From an uncultured Neomegalonema sp. (lineage in GTDB: Bacteria > Pseudomonadota > Alphaproteobacteria > Rhodobacterales > Rhodobacteraceae): a stretch of 64,000 nucleotides of DNA. The notes beneath the pieces were generated by a model. That model was not told the origin of the DNA and searched no databases. It was given only the letters and a program-made list of their open reading frames with translations. A program made the position numbers and the translations under genes. How positions within the stretch are numbered: the stretch's first letter is position 1; every line of letters starts with the position of its first letter. The stretch lies in contig CALKIZ010000003.1 in NCBI GenBank assembly GCA_937995735.1, forward strand, positions 124,001 to 188,000. The letters are read 5' to 3'. Of the stretch, positions 48,076 through 57,648 are shown piece by piece.

Positions 48076-48265
48076 TTTAATACCTTTAGTAGGGATAATA
48101 CTGCCAGTCAAACCGCGTATAAGTGCAAGAACTCCACCTTGATACACTATTACTGGATATTATGTAGCGTACAGATAGACAATATTGCCGAAAGAGCAAT
48201 GAAAAAAATAATACCTAGGTAAAAATTTATAGTAAGTAAATGATGCTATGACCCCGCGTTTAAAA

Positions 48266-48724
48266 TTATTGATCAAAAATACACTTTTTCATGACTAATG
48301 CGGATGAAAATCCGTTATCCCGTTTAAAATATCCTTTTCTGATTGAAATTGTCTCAAAATTAAACCCGCGATAAAGTCTTAAAGCTGCGATATTATCTTC
48401 TGCAACCTCAAGAACACACTGGTTCACTGCGGACCTGATGCACTCTTCAAAGAAGATTTCCAACAAATAGCCGCCTGAGCCTTGATTTTGTTTGTCAGGG
48501 TGAACGGCTAAAGTGAGAATTTCTGCTTCATTCTGAAAAATATCGGCCAACAGAAAAGAATATCCGGTTCTCAACAACATTATTGTTTTTCGCTCAAGTA
48601 GATTCTCGAACTCTTCGGCGGCCCAACCGCGCCCACCTGAGGCGTAAAATGCGGTTGTATGAATTACCGCACATTCAGATGCGAACTGTTTTGCAGTTGG
48701 GGGTCGCAGGCAGTCGACTTTCAT
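48266..48724 (-). CDS. rimI: GNAT acetyltransferase, RimI-like
   Basis: A 152-residue GNAT protein with the acetyl-CoA loop (VHPDKQNQGSGGYLLEIFFEE, a slightly altered Q/RxxGxG/A) and the family's C-terminal ALRLYRGFNFETISIRKGYF. RimI-type enzymes acetylate protein N-termini, such as S18. The start overlaps the tsaB stop by 4 bp, the normal pair. Confidence 0.87.
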   Translation of the reverse strand: MKVDCLRPPTAKQFASECAVIHTTAFYASGGRGWAAEEFENLLERKTIMLLRTGYSFLLADIFQNEAEILTLAVHPDKQNQGSGGYLLEIFFEECIRSAVNQCVLEVAEDNIAALRLYRGFNFETISIRKGYFKRDNGFSSALVMKKCIFDQ

Positions 48725-49383
48725 CCGTTCAGCATGACCGGAGCTTGAGGTTTTGCATCAGCAGCGCGTAAATAAAGTGGTGTGGGGAGTGGCGATCTTT
48801 GACCTAAGCGTTTTAATCCGATTTGGGCAATTATTTCGCTTGTTATAGGCTGACATTCTTTTGCGGTGCCACGGTTTTTTACACCTTCAGGTGCATGGGA
48901 GAGCAATAAATCAAATTCCGTACCGATGCCATCATAGAAACCTGCCATGGGAAGGGTTTGCCAAGCGATTGAAGCGGGTAATTCGAGCGGTTCGGTCGTT
49001 GGTGAATTTCGCTCAAAACATTGCAGCATCAAAGCGCCGTTTTTGCCTGTCAGAGAAACAACAACTTGATTGCCATCGAAGACATGCGCCATCGCCTCAA
49101 ATACACTTACGCCGACGGCGGGTATTTCCTTTGCCAGCGCTAATCCCCTGGCAAAGGAAACCCCGAGGCGGGATCCTGTAAAACTGCCCGGTCCTGTCGT
49201 AACGGCAATACCATCAAGGTTGGCAACATTCACCTTTGCATCGTCGAGCACCTCAGCAACCATAGGCGCGAGCCGTTCAGAGTGGCCGCGTGTCATGGGT
49301 TCGTGCTTCATGGTGGTAAGGCCGCCATCGACAACAGCCACCGAGCAGAACCCGGTGCAGACATCTATCCCCAGAACGCGCAA
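48721..49383 (-). CDS. tsaB: tRNA threonylcarbamoyladenosine complex subunit TsaB
   Basis: TsaB is the non-catalytic partner of TsaD in t6A37 tRNA modification. The 220-residue protein has an ASKHA-like N-domain with the signature VTTGPGSFTGSRLGVSFARGLA. It starts one base beyond the nfuA stop and is coupled to rimI. The C-terminal half is divergent and shorter than in enterobacteria, as usual for alphaproteobacteria. Confidence 0.93.
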   Translation of the reverse strand: MRVLGIDVCTGFCSVAVVDGGLTTMKHEPMTRGHSERLAPMVAEVLDDAKVNVANLDGIAVTTGPGSFTGSRLGVSFARGLALAKEIPAVGVSVFEAMAHVFDGNQVVVSLTGKNGALMLQCFERNSPTTEPLELPASIAWQTLPMAGFYDGIGTEFDLLLSHAPEGVKNRGTAKECQPITSEIIAQIGLKRLGQRSPLPTPLYLRAADAKPQAPVMLNG

Positions 49384-49384
49384 A

Positions 49385-49948
49385 TCAGGCTTCGGCGACG
49401 GGGCGCACTTCCGTAACGTCAGGAATGTAGTGGCGAAGAAGGTTTTCGATCCCCATTTTCAATGTCATCGTCGAACTCGGACAACCCGCACAGGCCCCGC
49501 GCATTGATAGGTAAACGATACCTTCTTCAAATCCATGGAATGTGATGTCACCGCCATCTTGCGCAACCGCAGGGCGGACACGGGTGTCGAGCAATTCTTT
49601 GATCTGTCCTACGATTTCACCGTTGGGTCCGTCATGTTCAGCGTGACCGCCATCGGCAGCAGCATCAGATTTCATGACCGGATCACCGGAGGTGAAATGC
49701 TCCATGATCGCGCCGAGAATCGCGGGCTTAATATGCGCCCAGTCTACATCGCCTTTGGCGACCGAAATGAAGTCCGGTCCGAAGAACAACCCTTCGACAC
49801 CATCCACCGCAAAAATGCGTTGAGCAAGTGGTGAGCTGTCTGCTTTACTCGCATCTGGGAAATCAGCAGTTCCATTGGAAAGAACCGTGCGGCCCGGAAG
49901 GAACTTCAGCGTTGACGGGTTCGGCGTAGCTTCGGTTTGAATGAACAT
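49385..49948 (-). CDS. nfuA: NfuA-type Fe-S carrier protein
   Basis: The 187-residue protein has the eukaryote-like Nfu N-domain (TEATPNPSTLKFLPG) and the C-terminal NifU domain with the cluster-binding CxxC (GACAGCPSST). It carries a 4Fe-4S cluster to target proteins. An Irr-like palindrome lies just upstream, consistent with iron control. tsaB follows immediately. Confidence 0.95.
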   Translation of the reverse strand: MFIQTEATPNPSTLKFLPGRTVLSNGTADFPDASKADSSPLAQRIFAVDGVEGLFFGPDFISVAKGDVDWAHIKPAILGAIMEHFTSGDPVMKSDAAADGGHAEHDGPNGEIVGQIKELLDTRVRPAVAQDGGDITFHGFEEGIVYLSMRGACAGCPSSTMTLKMGIENLLRHYIPDVTEVRPVAEA

Positions 49949-49967
49949 GGCGCGATCCTCTTGGTGC

Positions 49968-49998
49968 AGCCTAGTTTAGAATGACTCTAAACTAGGCT
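49968..49998. promoter_or_regulatory. 13-bp palindrome before nfuA with Irr/ICE-like core
   Basis: AGCCTAGTTTAGA and TCTAAACTAGGCT are perfect inverted arms around ATGAC, 20-50 bp upstream of the nfuA ATG. The core TTTAGAATGACTCTAAA matches the alphaproteobacterial iron-control element TTTAGAA-N3-TTCTAAA with one mismatch. It lacks a T-run, which argues against a terminator for trpS. Confidence 0.65.
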
Positions 49999-50031
49999 CT
50001 TCAAGAAGGTTTAGCAAGAGGTGTGTGGATA

Positions 50032-51078
50032 CTATCGTGCAGAGCCGCCACCCTGCAACCCGAGGATTTCATACACTTCGGTCATTATAGGGCGGGCAAG
50101 TGCCGCCGCGCGGTCTGCCCCTTCAGAGAGAATGGCATCAATATGATCCGGTGTAGCGGTCAGGCGGCGCATTTCGTCTCCGATGGGGGAAATCTTTTCG
50201 ACAGTCAGATCCGCAAGAGCGGGTTTAAAATCACCAAATCCACGCCCGCCATATTCTCCGAGTACGGCATCTTGCGTTGTCCCGGCGAGGGCAGCAAAAA
50301 TTCCAACAAGATTTCGCGCTTCCGGACGTTCTGCCAATCCTTCAATTTCACTCGGTAACGGTTCAGGATCGGTTTTTGCCTTGCGGATTTTCTGCGCGAT
50401 TAGATCCGCAGTATCCGAGAGGTTAATGCGCGAATTGTTGGATGGATCAGATTTCGACATTTTGGCCGTTCCGTCGCGCAAAGACATAATGCGCGCGGAC
50501 TCTGCCGGAATCAGAGGTTCGCAGAGCGGAAAGAAATCCGGGGCTTCAAAGTCATTATTGAACTTTTGGGCAATATCGCGGGTCAGCTCCAGATGTTGTT
50601 TCTGATCATCGCCAACAGGTACATGCGTTGCGCGGTAAACCAGAATGTCTGCAGCCATCAGATTCGGGTAAGCGTAAAGGCCGACGGACGCATTCTCTTT
50701 ATTTTTACCGGCTTTTTCTTTGAACTGTGTCATGCGATTTAACCAACCCATTCGCGCGACACAGTTAAAAATCCAGCCAAGCTCTGCATGAGCGGATACA
50801 CGCGACTGGTTGAAAAGGATCGATTTGGCCGGGTCGAGTCCAGACGCAATGAAAGCTGCAGCCACCTCGTGAATTGCGCTTTTTAGCTCTGCCGGTTTGA
50901 AAGGTTGAGTGATCGCGTGCATATCGACCACACAATAGAGCCGCTCGAAATTGTCATCGTCTTGCAAAGCAACGAAGTTTCGAACAGCACCGAGATAGTT
51001 TCCGAGCGTTAGATTTCCGGTTGGTTGAACACCGGAGAAAACACGGGGCGTGTGCCGCGTGGTGGAAGTATCACTCAT
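50032..51078 (-). CDS. trpS: tryptophanyl-tRNA synthetase
   Basis: TrpRS charges tRNA-Trp. The 348-residue class I synthetase has HIGH-like ([13 protein letters not shown]) and KMSKS ([11 protein letters not shown]) motifs and the [16 protein letters not shown] active-site stretch. Length is normal. It is followed by a palindrome before nfuA and preceded by a small membrane-protein gene on the same strand. Confidence 0.97.
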   Translation of the reverse strand: MSDTSTTRHTPRVFSGVQPTGNLTLGNYLGAVRNFVALQDDDNFERLYCVVDMHAITQPFKPAELKSAIHEVAAAFIASGLDPAKSILFNQSRVSAHAELGWIFNCVARMGWLNRMTQFKEKAGKNKENASVGLYAYPNLMAADILVYRATHVPVGDDQKQHLELTRDIAQKFNNDFEAPDFFPLCEPLIPAESARIMSLRDGTAKMSKSDPSNNSRINLSDTADLIAQKIRKAKTDPEPLPSEIEGLAERPEARNLVGIFAALAGTTQDAVLGEYGGRGFGDFKPALADLTVEKISPIGDEMRRLTATPDHIDAILSEGADRAAALARPIMTEVYEILGLQGGGSAR

Positions 51079-51111
51079 TGGTTGGGCTTTCTGAGGATAA
51101 TCTGTCTATCA

Positions 51112-51531
51112 CTATTCGCCATCGGCGCCGGTGTCTGCGTCATCGACACCGTAAACGCCGCGATATCCCCGCCAGATATAAGACGAGATCGTGAACCATC
51201 CGATTAGGAAACCGACGCTAAAAATCGCGGTGATGATTAATTGGTTTTGGTTTGTCGCATCAAACAGGCCATTGGAACTGAGATAAAACAACAATGCTGC
51301 GATCATAGCGATAAAACAGACGGCCCCTGTCATCTGAAATTGCCGCCGCGTCAGAGGCAGATTCAATGCCATTAGCAAAATCCAAATTGCGCCTCCGATG
51401 ACAACCATAATCGGTGATGTCGCCGCATTACGAAACGCAGCGTAAGCCAGTCCCCATCCCGGCCAGAAAGCGACTGCCAACAAAAGAATGGCGAAACCAA
51501 CTTGGAACAAGCGGAACATAGCGGTTTTCAT
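51112..51531 (-). CDS. four-helix hypothetical membrane protein
   Basis: This 139-residue protein has four hydrophobic segments (FAILLLAVAFWPGWGL, IMVVIGGAIWILLMALNLP, VCFIMAMIA-like, and LIITAIFSVGFLIGWF). A short acidic end (DDADTGADGE) follows. I do not recognise the family. It lies 33 bp upstream of trpS on the same strand, where other alphaproteobacteria often have murJ. No catalytic residues stand out. Confidence 0.7.
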   Translation of the reverse strand: MKTAMFRLFQVGFAILLLAVAFWPGWGLAYAAFRNAATSPIMVVIGGAIWILLMALNLPLTRRQFQMTGAVCFIAMIAALLFYLSSNGLFDATNQNQLIITAIFSVGFLIGWFTISSYIWRGYRGVYGVDDADTGADGE

Positions 51532-51668
51532 GGAGGAATCCGTCTTTCACTGAGAATGAGAGTAAGTTTGCTTCTTTTGCACCGGTTTCGCAAGAGCTTG
51601 AAGATGTTTCGGAAAGAATGGGTGGGCTGTATGACGAGAGTGTTTTGATCCGTCTGCTTAGAGGAGTA

Positions 51669-52343
51669 TTATCTCGCGATAAGATTGGCCCCTTGGTTGC
51701 GGATGTTCCCTACGGATGGATCAGCCGGCCATTCTTCCATATCTTCAGCAGGGAACGGTTTGAGCAATCGGTGCGTGTTTCTTCCCGGTAGATCGAACCA
51801 CGTGGTGTAGTCGCGCGGGCGCAAAATGACCGGCATTCGGCTTGAATAAGGGCCAACAAGATCATTCGATTTTGTGGTCAGGATTGCAAAAGTGTCGATC
51901 TCGCCACCATCATGCCCCCATGTCTCCCAGACACCCGCAAAGCAAAACCATGACTGATTGGTCAGGCCGATGGCAAAGGGTGTCCGTTTTCCCGCTTCAC
52001 CGGACCATACGAAAAAGCCGCTCGCCGGAACGAGACAGCGGCGATAGCGATACGCGCCGCGAAAGGTTGGCGAGTCTTCTATTGTTTCTGATTGTGCCGT
52101 AAAGCTGGTCCACTTCTTTTCTGATAAAGGCTTGTTCCACCACATTGGAATAAGATTCCACATCATCAGGGCCATTTCCTGCCCCGGTTCGTGAAAGAGT
52201 CGGGAGCGGATCACAGGAACCCAAGACATCGGTGGAATATTATAACGCGGCTCGGGCGGTTCGATGCCGTCCGGTGGGATGAACTCAAGATGCTGTCCGT
52301 ACTCATCCCAAGGGATTGGCCCGCGAAAAAACCGGCCTGTCAT
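51669..52343 (-). CDS. SRAP (YedK/HMCES) family protein lacking the catalytic residues
   Basis: SRAP proteins shield abasic sites in single-stranded DNA by a covalent bond through Cys2. In E. coli YedK the active residues are Cys2, Asn75, Glu105 and His160. This 224-residue homologue aligns along its length (PRYNIPPMSWVPVI, RRCLVPASGFFVW, FAILTTKSNDLVG). Here the start reads MTGR instead of MCGR. NARAET becomes TAQSET. The GFYEW glutamate is a valine. HDRMPVIL becomes SSRMPVIL. All four active positions are therefore changed, so it probably cannot form the crosslink. It lies 42 bp past the cobT stop. Confidence 0.85.
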   Translation of the reverse strand: MTGRFFRGPIPWDEYGQHLEFIPPDGIEPPEPRYNIPPMSWVPVIRSRLFHEPGQEMALMMWNLIPMWWNKPLSEKKWTSFTAQSETIEDSPTFRGAYRYRRCLVPASGFFVWSGEAGKRTPFAIGLTNQSWFCFAGVWETWGHDGGEIDTFAILTTKSNDLVGPYSSRMPVILRPRDYTTWFDLPGRNTHRLLKPFPAEDMEEWPADPSVGNIRNQGANLIAR

Positions 52344-52385
52344 GACGTGAAACCGAAAGTTTTGTCAGAGCCGGTCACTTTACTC

Positions 52386-54257
52386 CTACGCCGCAAACCG
52401 CTTCCGGCCCTTCGGCGAGTCGTTTACGTCAAACAAATCCGCAAGCTGATCCGTAATCGCGCCGCCCAATTGATCTGCATCGGTGATCGTAACGGCGCGG
52501 CGATAGTATCGGGTCACATCATGGCCGATACCGATGGCGACAAGTTCGACACGGCGCTGGGTTTCAACCATTTTGATCACATCGCGGAGATGCTTTTCCA
52601 AATAATGTGACGGGTTCGCAGATAGAGTCGAATCGTCAACCGGCGCGCCGTCGGAAATCACCATCAGAATTTTGCGTTGTTCTGGTCTGTTCACCAGACG
52701 CCTGTGCGCCCATTCCAGCGCTTCGCCGTCGATGTTTTCTTTCAATAGCCCTTCGCGCAGCATCAGGCCCAGATTGCGCCGCGCGCGCCGCCATGGGGCA
52801 TCGGCCCCTTTATAAATGATGTGGCGCAGATCGTTGAGGCGACCGGGGGATTGAGGCCGACCTTTCTCGATCCATTCTTGCCGTGCCGAGCCGCCTTTCC
52901 ATGCTTTGGTCGTAAAGCCGAGGATTTCAGTCTTCACGCGGCATCGCTCCAACGTGCGCGCAAGCACATCCGCTGAAACAGCGGCAATGGTGATTGGCCG
53001 ACCGCGCATTGAGCCGGAATTATCCAAAAGGATCGTCACGACAGTATCGCGAAATTCGGTGTCTTGTTCGACCTTAAAGCTCAGAGGTGTGGTCGGGTTC
53101 GCCACGACGCGGGCAAGACGTCCTGCGTCGAGGATGCCTTCTTCCTGATCAAAATCCCAAGAACGGTTTTGCTGTGCCAGCAATTTACGCTGCAGCCGGT
53201 TTGCGAGCCGTCCCACGGCGCTTTTCAGCGGGGCAACCTGTGCATCGAGGAAATTGCGCAGCCGCGTGAGTTCCTCGGTATCGCAGAGGTCTTCCGCTTT
53301 GATTTCTTCGTCATGGGTTTTGTTGAAGACTTTGTAATCCGGGCTGGCTTCACTGTCGGGAATGCCTGGCGGCACGTAGGGCGGCGGATCACCCTCAGCC
53401 TGTTGGCGATCGTCGCTCTCGGCTGAATCGTCCGAGTCCTCATCAACCATGACCGCCGTGGTATCTGCACTCGATTCGTCGCCGCTTGCATCCTCATCGG
53501 ATGATTCGGGAGGGGAGTCGTCTTGTTCCCCGTCCTGTTGTTGATCTTCGCCGCTTTGTTCGTCTTCAGAATCGTCCTCGTCTTCTTCAGGAGGGCTGTC
53601 GTCGAAATCGGTTTCTTCGGGCGGTGCGCCAAGCTCTTCACCATAGCCCATGGCGTCAATAAGATCCCACGCTTGCTTGGAAAATTCGTCCTGATTGTCG
53701 AGATTAGCAATCAGCGAGGCGATGGATTGTGCGCTGTTCGCATCAAATTTATCCGCAAAGAGTTTGATTAGGTTCGCGCCGGACTTTGGCAGAGGCCGTC
53801 CCGTCGCGGCAGCACGTAGGGCAAGAGCGCAGGCTTCGGCGAGAGGGGCATCCTCTGCGCTGTCCATGCCTGCCCAATTCGCTTTATCGCCGCGTTCAGC
53901 AAGAGTGGCGTCAAGGTTGGCGGCGACCCCCGGCATCGCGCGCGCACCGAGGGCTTCGCAGCGTGCGGTTTCGAGTGCCCCATAGATCTCGCGCGCCATG
54001 TCGCCCTGAGGCATCCGATGGGTATGAGCCATCTCGTCATGATAGCGCAGGCGCAGCGCAAGCGCGTCTGCTTTGCCGCGCGCGAGCTTGACCTCTTCGG
54101 GCTTTAACCGGCGGGAAACCGGGGGCAGGCGCATCCGTTGTCCGCTCATACCGGAGGGATCAGGGGTGTAGGTCACTTCCATTTCCGGCAATCCCGCAAT
54201 CGTGCGGGCGGATTCGGCGAGAGCCTGTTTAAATGGATCGGCAGGATTATCACTCAT
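52386..54257 (-). CDS. cobT: aerobic cobaltochelatase subunit CobT
   Basis: CobT forms the AAA+ motor of aerobic cobaltochelatase with CobS and acts with CobN to insert cobalt into hydrogenobyrinic acid a,c-diamide. The 623-residue protein has the usual N-domain, a long very acidic middle (about residues 210-300) and a C-terminal VWA domain with [14 protein letters not shown] predicted terminator lies upstream, after the small gene between cobS and cobT, so it may have its own promoter. Confidence 0.96.
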   Translation of the reverse strand: MSDNPADPFKQALAESARTIAGLPEMEVTYTPDPSGMSGQRMRLPPVSRRLKPEEVKLARGKADALALRLRYHDEMAHTHRMPQGDMAREIYGALETARCEALGARAMPGVAANLDATLAERGDKANWAGMDSAEDAPLAEACALALRAAATGRPLPKSGANLIKLFADKFDANSAQSIASLIANLDNQDEFSKQAWDLIDAMGYGEELGAPPEETDFDDSPPEEDEDDSEDEQSGEDQQQDGEQDDSPPESSDEDASGDESSADTTAVMVDEDSDDSAESDDRQQAEGDPPPYVPPGIPDSEASPDYKVFNKTHDEEIKAEDLCDTEELTRLRNFLDAQVAPLKSAVGRLANRLQRKLLAQQNRSWDFDQEEGILDAGRLARVVANPTTPLSFKVEQDTEFRDTVVTILLDNSGSMRGRPITIAAVSADVLARTLERCRVKTEILGFTTKAWKGGSARQEWIEKGRPQSPGRLNDLRHIIYKGADAPWRRARRNLGLMLREGLLKENIDGEALEWAHRRLVNRPEQRKILMVISDGAPVDDSTLSANPSHYLEKHLRDVIKMVETQRRVELVAIGIGHDVTRYYRRAVTITDADQLGGAITDQLADLFDVNDSPKGRKRFAA

Positions 54258-54292
54258 AACGCTGAGATAGGGCTTGCGGACGCCGATTCACA

Positions 54293-54328
54293 AGAAAAAA
54301 GGCGCTCCAACTTCTGCCGGAACGCCTT
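54293..54328 (-). terminator. intrinsic terminator between the coiled-coil gene and cobT
   Basis: On the minus strand, GGCGTTCC-N10-GGAGCGCC (one G-U pair) is followed by TTTTTT. It lies 36 bp upstream of the cobT start. Confidence 0.85.
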
Positions 54329-54374
54329 TATCGGAAAATATTAAGAGCTTTCTCAGACCGAAAAGTGCTTTGGA

Positions 54375-54713
54375 TCAACCCTCGGTAAGGCGGCGCACGT
54401 TTTGAGCCATCATTTCCATCGCTGCACTAATTTCCTTGAGAACTTGGCGGCGGTGGTCTTCCTGACGGCGTTCGGTGGCGCGCAGGTCTTCGGCTACTTT
54501 ACGGAATTCGCCGCGAACGAATTGTTCGAAATCAGAAAAGCGGTCTCCGAGGTGGTCAACGCGGTCAGACATTTCCTGACGGGTATCGCCGAACAACATC
54601 GCCTGCAGTTGATCGAACTTGTTATCTGCACTCTCATTTGCCGCGCCGGCCTTCGGATGGGGCGCTTTCGACGCATTGGTGGGCAGAGGAGGGCTTTTGG
54701 GTTGGTTCAACAT
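54375..54713 (-). CDS. small coiled-coil protein between cobS and cobT
   Basis: The 112-residue protein has a disordered Pro/Ala-rich start (residues 1-30) and a long helix with coiled-coil character (LQAMLFGDTRQEMSDRVDHL, RFSDFEQFVRGEFRKVAEDL, RRQVLKEISAAMEMMAQN). No family recognised. It stands in a 650-bp interval between cobS and cobT, but a terminator separates it from cobT. Its link to cobalamin is only positional. Confidence 0.7.
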   Translation of the reverse strand: MLNQPKSPPLPTNASKAPHPKAGAANESADNKFDQLQAMLFGDTRQEMSDRVDHLGDRFSDFEQFVRGEFRKVAEDLRATERRQEDHRRQVLKEISAAMEMMAQNVRRLTEG

Positions 54714-54906
54714 CGTTTGGTACTCCGCAAGTCAGTCACATGGTTTATGAGCTGGTTGTAGAATGCCCGTTTTGCCTTTCGGTTAGCTTAACGCCGCACA
54801 ATTTATTCACGACGTTTCGGTGAAACCGGCGGGAAGGGTGGTTGATTTCGTCTGTCTAAGATTAGAAAACGCGGCTTTCACCGCCTTTTTCTGATTTTGT
54901 CCGCAC

Positions 54907-55887
54907 TTACCCGAGGCTGATCGTTGCAGCGCTTTCCGGCAGTTCCTCGTCAAAACACCTCTGATAGAATTCGGCCACAGTAGGACGTTCCATCTCGTCG
55001 CATTTGTTCAGGAAGCTCATACGGAAAGCAAAGGCATTGTCTTTGAAGATTTCCGCATTTTGCGCCCATGAAATGACGGTGCGGGGCGACATCAGGGTCG
55101 ACAATTCACCATTCACGAAGGCCTGACGGGTTAAATTCGCGATGGTCACCATTTGCTTGAGTGTATTGGGATCGGTTTGAGGGCATTTTGCGCCGACAAT
55201 TTTCACTTCCTGTTCATGCGGCAGGTAGTTAAGCGTGACCACAAGCGACCAACGGTCCATTTGGCCTTGGTTGATCTGTTGCGTTCCGTGATAAAGCCCT
55301 GTCGTGTCGCCGAGACCAACCGTGTTGGCGGTGGCAAAGAGCCGGAAATTCGGGTTCGGTCGCAGGACTTTATTCTGATCGAGCAAAGTCAGTTTGCCTT
55401 CAACTTCCAGCACGCGCTGAATAACGAACATAACGTCAGGGCGGCCCGCATCATATTCATCGAAAACAAGTGCAACCGGATTCTGCAAAGCCCAAGGCAG
55501 CACACCCTCGTTGAACTTTGTCACTTGTTGCCCGTTTTCCAGGACAATCGCATCTTTACCGATCAGGTCGATCCGGCTGATATGGCTATCGAGATTTACT
55601 CGCACACAGGGCCAATTCAGTCGTGCGGCCACTTGTTCGATGTGAGTCGACTTTCCCGTGCCGTGATACCCTTGGATCATCACACGGCGATTATGGGAAA
55701 AACCGGCTAGGATAGCTTTTGTCGTATCCGGGTCGAATACATAGCTGCTGTCCAGATCAGGCGCGTGACTGTTCGACGCTGAAAAGGCTGGGACCACCAT
55801 ATCTGAATCGATGCCAAAGGTATCACGAACCGAAACTTCGGTGTCTGGCGCGACAGGCATCGCGCTGAAATCTGTTCCGTCAGGCAT
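54907..55887 (-). CDS. cobS: aerobic cobaltochelatase subunit CobS
   Basis: CobS is the AAA+ ATPase subunit of aerobic cobaltochelatase. The 326-residue protein has Walker [10 protein letters not shown] (residue ~74), Walker [11 protein letters not shown] and the [17 protein letters not shown] sensor segment, with the Arg finger in MDRWSLVV. The ATG has a GAGG site. It is the first gene of the block; dnaJ-like lies upstream on the same strand. Confidence 0.97.
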   Translation of the reverse strand: MPDGTDFSAMPVAPDTEVSVRDTFGIDSDMVVPAFSASNSHAPDLDSSYVFDPDTTKAILAGFSHNRRVMIQGYHGTGKSTHIEQVAARLNWPCVRVNLDSHISRIDLIGKDAIVLENGQQVTKFNEGVLPWALQNPVALVFDEYDAGRPDVMFVIQRVLEVEGKLTLLDQNKVLRPNPNFRLFATANTVGLGDTTGLYHGTQQINQGQMDRWSLVVTLNYLPHEQEVKIVGAKCPQTDPNTLKQMVTIANLTRQAFVNGELSTLMSPRTVISWAQNAEIFKDNAFAFRMSFLNKCDEMERPTVAEFYQRCFDEELPESAATISLG

Positions 55888-55934
55888 TGGGAGTCCTCAA
55901 AATCTCGAAATTTGCGCAGTCATGACGCAGCAAA

Positions 55935-55956
55935 GCCGCCCTCGCAAGGGGGCGGC
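55935..55956 (-). terminator. hairpin after the DnaJ-like gene
   Basis: GCCGCCC-N8-GGGCGGC lies between the DnaJ-like stop and the cobS start. The following T-run on the minus strand is short (TTTGC), so this is a possible weak terminator. Confidence 0.4.
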
Positions 55957-56096
55957 GTGAAAAAGTATAGAGCCAGAAGTCTTGGAGGCGAATTTTCACT
56001 GATTATTTTGCTCGATGCGTGTTCAGCGCATCATAGCGTCAAACTTTATCCGGCGAGTCGCACAAAACCTGATACCCTATGATACGTTTTGTTCGT

Positions 56097-56786
56097 TTAA
56101 CGCTTAAAACTCGCGCTCTTTTTAATGTGGTTCCATGCAGCAACGGCTTTTTGCAGGCGCTCTTCTTCGCTGCGATCACCGCCATTCATATCGGGGTGAA
56201 GTTCTTTCACCAGCGTTTTGTAACGTTCGCGAATTTCCTCTGCTGTTGCCATAACATCCAGATCAAGCGCTTCTAGCGCTTTGACATCAGCCTTCGGCAG
56301 TAAGCGTCGGCGGGCTTTGCGGGCATCATTGGCAAGCGATTCGCCGGGATTAATCGTGGCATTCTCACCGAGGACTTCATGCGGGTCGGTATACCCGAAG
56401 CGCTCCCAGGCCTTTCCTTCTGCATGAGGTTGCGAGGCGACTCCTTTTTGACGGCCTGCGCCTTTCATTTCCCAAGTGGGGCGGTCCCAGCGCCGATCTT
56501 TTTCACGCGCTTTCTCAATCTGAGCAGGACTCATCCCCGCATAGAAATCCCAGCTTTTGTTGTATTCACGAATATGCGCTGCACAGAACCAGCGATACTC
56601 ATCTAGCAAGTCCGGCGATTTTGGTGCGCGATGATCGCCTTTTTCCTCGCATTCGGGCCATTCGCATATTCGTTGCGAATGCTCAAAATTGCCCGTAAAC
56701 CCACGCTTTCGCGCGCGCTTTTTCTTGTCGGCACCGACGCTGATATCACCAAGAATAGACTTCCAGTCGTCGTCCAAACCACTCAC
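56097..56786 (-). CDS. DnaJ-domain (J-domain) protein
   Basis: The 229-residue protein has a C-terminal J domain with the key HPD (LVKELHPDMNGGD). The N-terminal ~130 residues carry a conserved cysteine/histidine-containing region (CEWPECEEKGDHRAPKS, WFCAAHIREYNKSWDFY). This is the alphaproteobacterial J-protein that sits next to cobS/cobT and bolA. It probably stimulates DnaK; the client is unknown. It is divergent from bolA. Confidence 0.9.
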   Translation of the reverse strand: MSGLDDDWKSILGDISVGADKKKRARKRGFTGNFEHSQRICEWPECEEKGDHRAPKSPDLLDEYRWFCAAHIREYNKSWDFYAGMSPAQIEKAREKDRRWDRPTWEMKGAGRQKGVASQPHAEGKAWERFGYTDPHEVLGENATINPGESLANDARKARRRLLPKADVKALEALDLDVMATAEEIRERYKTLVKELHPDMNGGDRSEEERLQKAVAAWNHIKKSASFKR

Positions 56787-56939
56787 TCCAAATCAATATT
56801 GCGGACGTTTGCCGTCCATTCCAGGTGACGTTACCAAACCGAATTCCAAAAAGCGGCATATGGCTCATCGTTTGAAGATTTCCATAATGACTGTTTCCGT
56901 GCAAAAGGCCAAGGTGTCAGTGCAGCGCAGGAGGTAAAA

Positions 56940-57215
56940 ATGCCGGGAATTGCAGATTCAATGCGGAGCAAGCTGGAAACGGCGTTGTCTCCGATACGTC
57001 TTGAGATTGTTGATGATAGTGAAAGCCACCGGGGACATGGCGGGTATCGCGAAGGAGGTGAAAGTCATTTTGATATGGAAATTGTCTCTGATGCATTTAA
57101 CGGGGTATCACGGGTGGCGCGGCAGCGTCTGGTATTCGATGCCCTCAAGGATGAATTAGCAGGACCGGTTCATGCACTCTCTTTACGATGCATTGCACCG
57201 ATAGAACTGGACTGA
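56940..57215 (+). CDS. bolA: BolA family protein
   Basis: The 91-residue protein has the BolA fold. Its helix-turn region (SHRGHGGYREGGESHFDMEI) carries the conserved His that coordinates the Fe-S cluster shared with a monothiol glutaredoxin. The later stretch is VARQRLVFDALKDEL. It has an AGGAGG Shine-Dalgarno. It is divergent from the J-protein gene as in other alphaproteobacteria. Confidence 0.93.
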   Translation: MPGIADSMRSKLETALSPIRLEIVDDSESHRGHGGYREGGESHFDMEIVSDAFNGVSRVARQRLVFDALKDELAGPVHALSLRCIAPIELD

Positions 57216-57352
57216 CCAAGAGTTTCAACAGCATCGTCTTTTATACTAATTTGTTAAAAATACGCACAATTAAATGTATTTGCGCTGTGGTTGAAGGTTT
57301 CTTCGTATGTTGGACGTAAGATAGCTATGAAATACATTTTAGGGGGGCCCTC

Positions 57353-57565
57353 ATGTTTCGTATTGGTATCGCGTTGTTGATCTCAGTTTCTCTGTCAGGT
57401 TGTATCGTAGGGACTGCGGCTGGAATTGCCACTGATGTCGTCGTTGGGACGGCCAGCATCGCAACGGATGTGGTCGTTGGCACGGTAGATGTTACCACTG
57501 ACGTGGTAGGAACTGCCGTTGATGTTGTTACGCCCGGTGGCGGAAGTGATGAAGACGAAGGCTAA
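57353..57565 (+). CDS. small repetitive lipoprotein
   Basis: The 70-residue protein has a lipoprotein signal with lipobox LSGC (Cys17). The rest is mostly a tandem of TDVVVGTASIATDVVVGT-type 9-11-residue units, ending GGGSDEDEG. Small repeat lipoproteins of this kind may coat or stiffen the outer membrane, but no function is known. Confidence 0.75.
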   Translation: MFRIGIALLISVSLSGCIVGTAAGIATDVVVGTASIATDVVVGTVDVTTDVVGTAVDVVTPGGGSDEDEG

Positions 57566-57648
57566 CAGTAATTTACGACCCTAAGAAAAGTTATCCGGAA
57601 GTTAAACGGTGAGCTGGTAAACTTTGACCATTAATTCATAGGGTCATC

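Noticed and set aside
49968..49998. Palindrome read as the trpS terminator
   Set aside because: No T-run follows on the minus strand, and the core matches an iron-control box next to nfuA.
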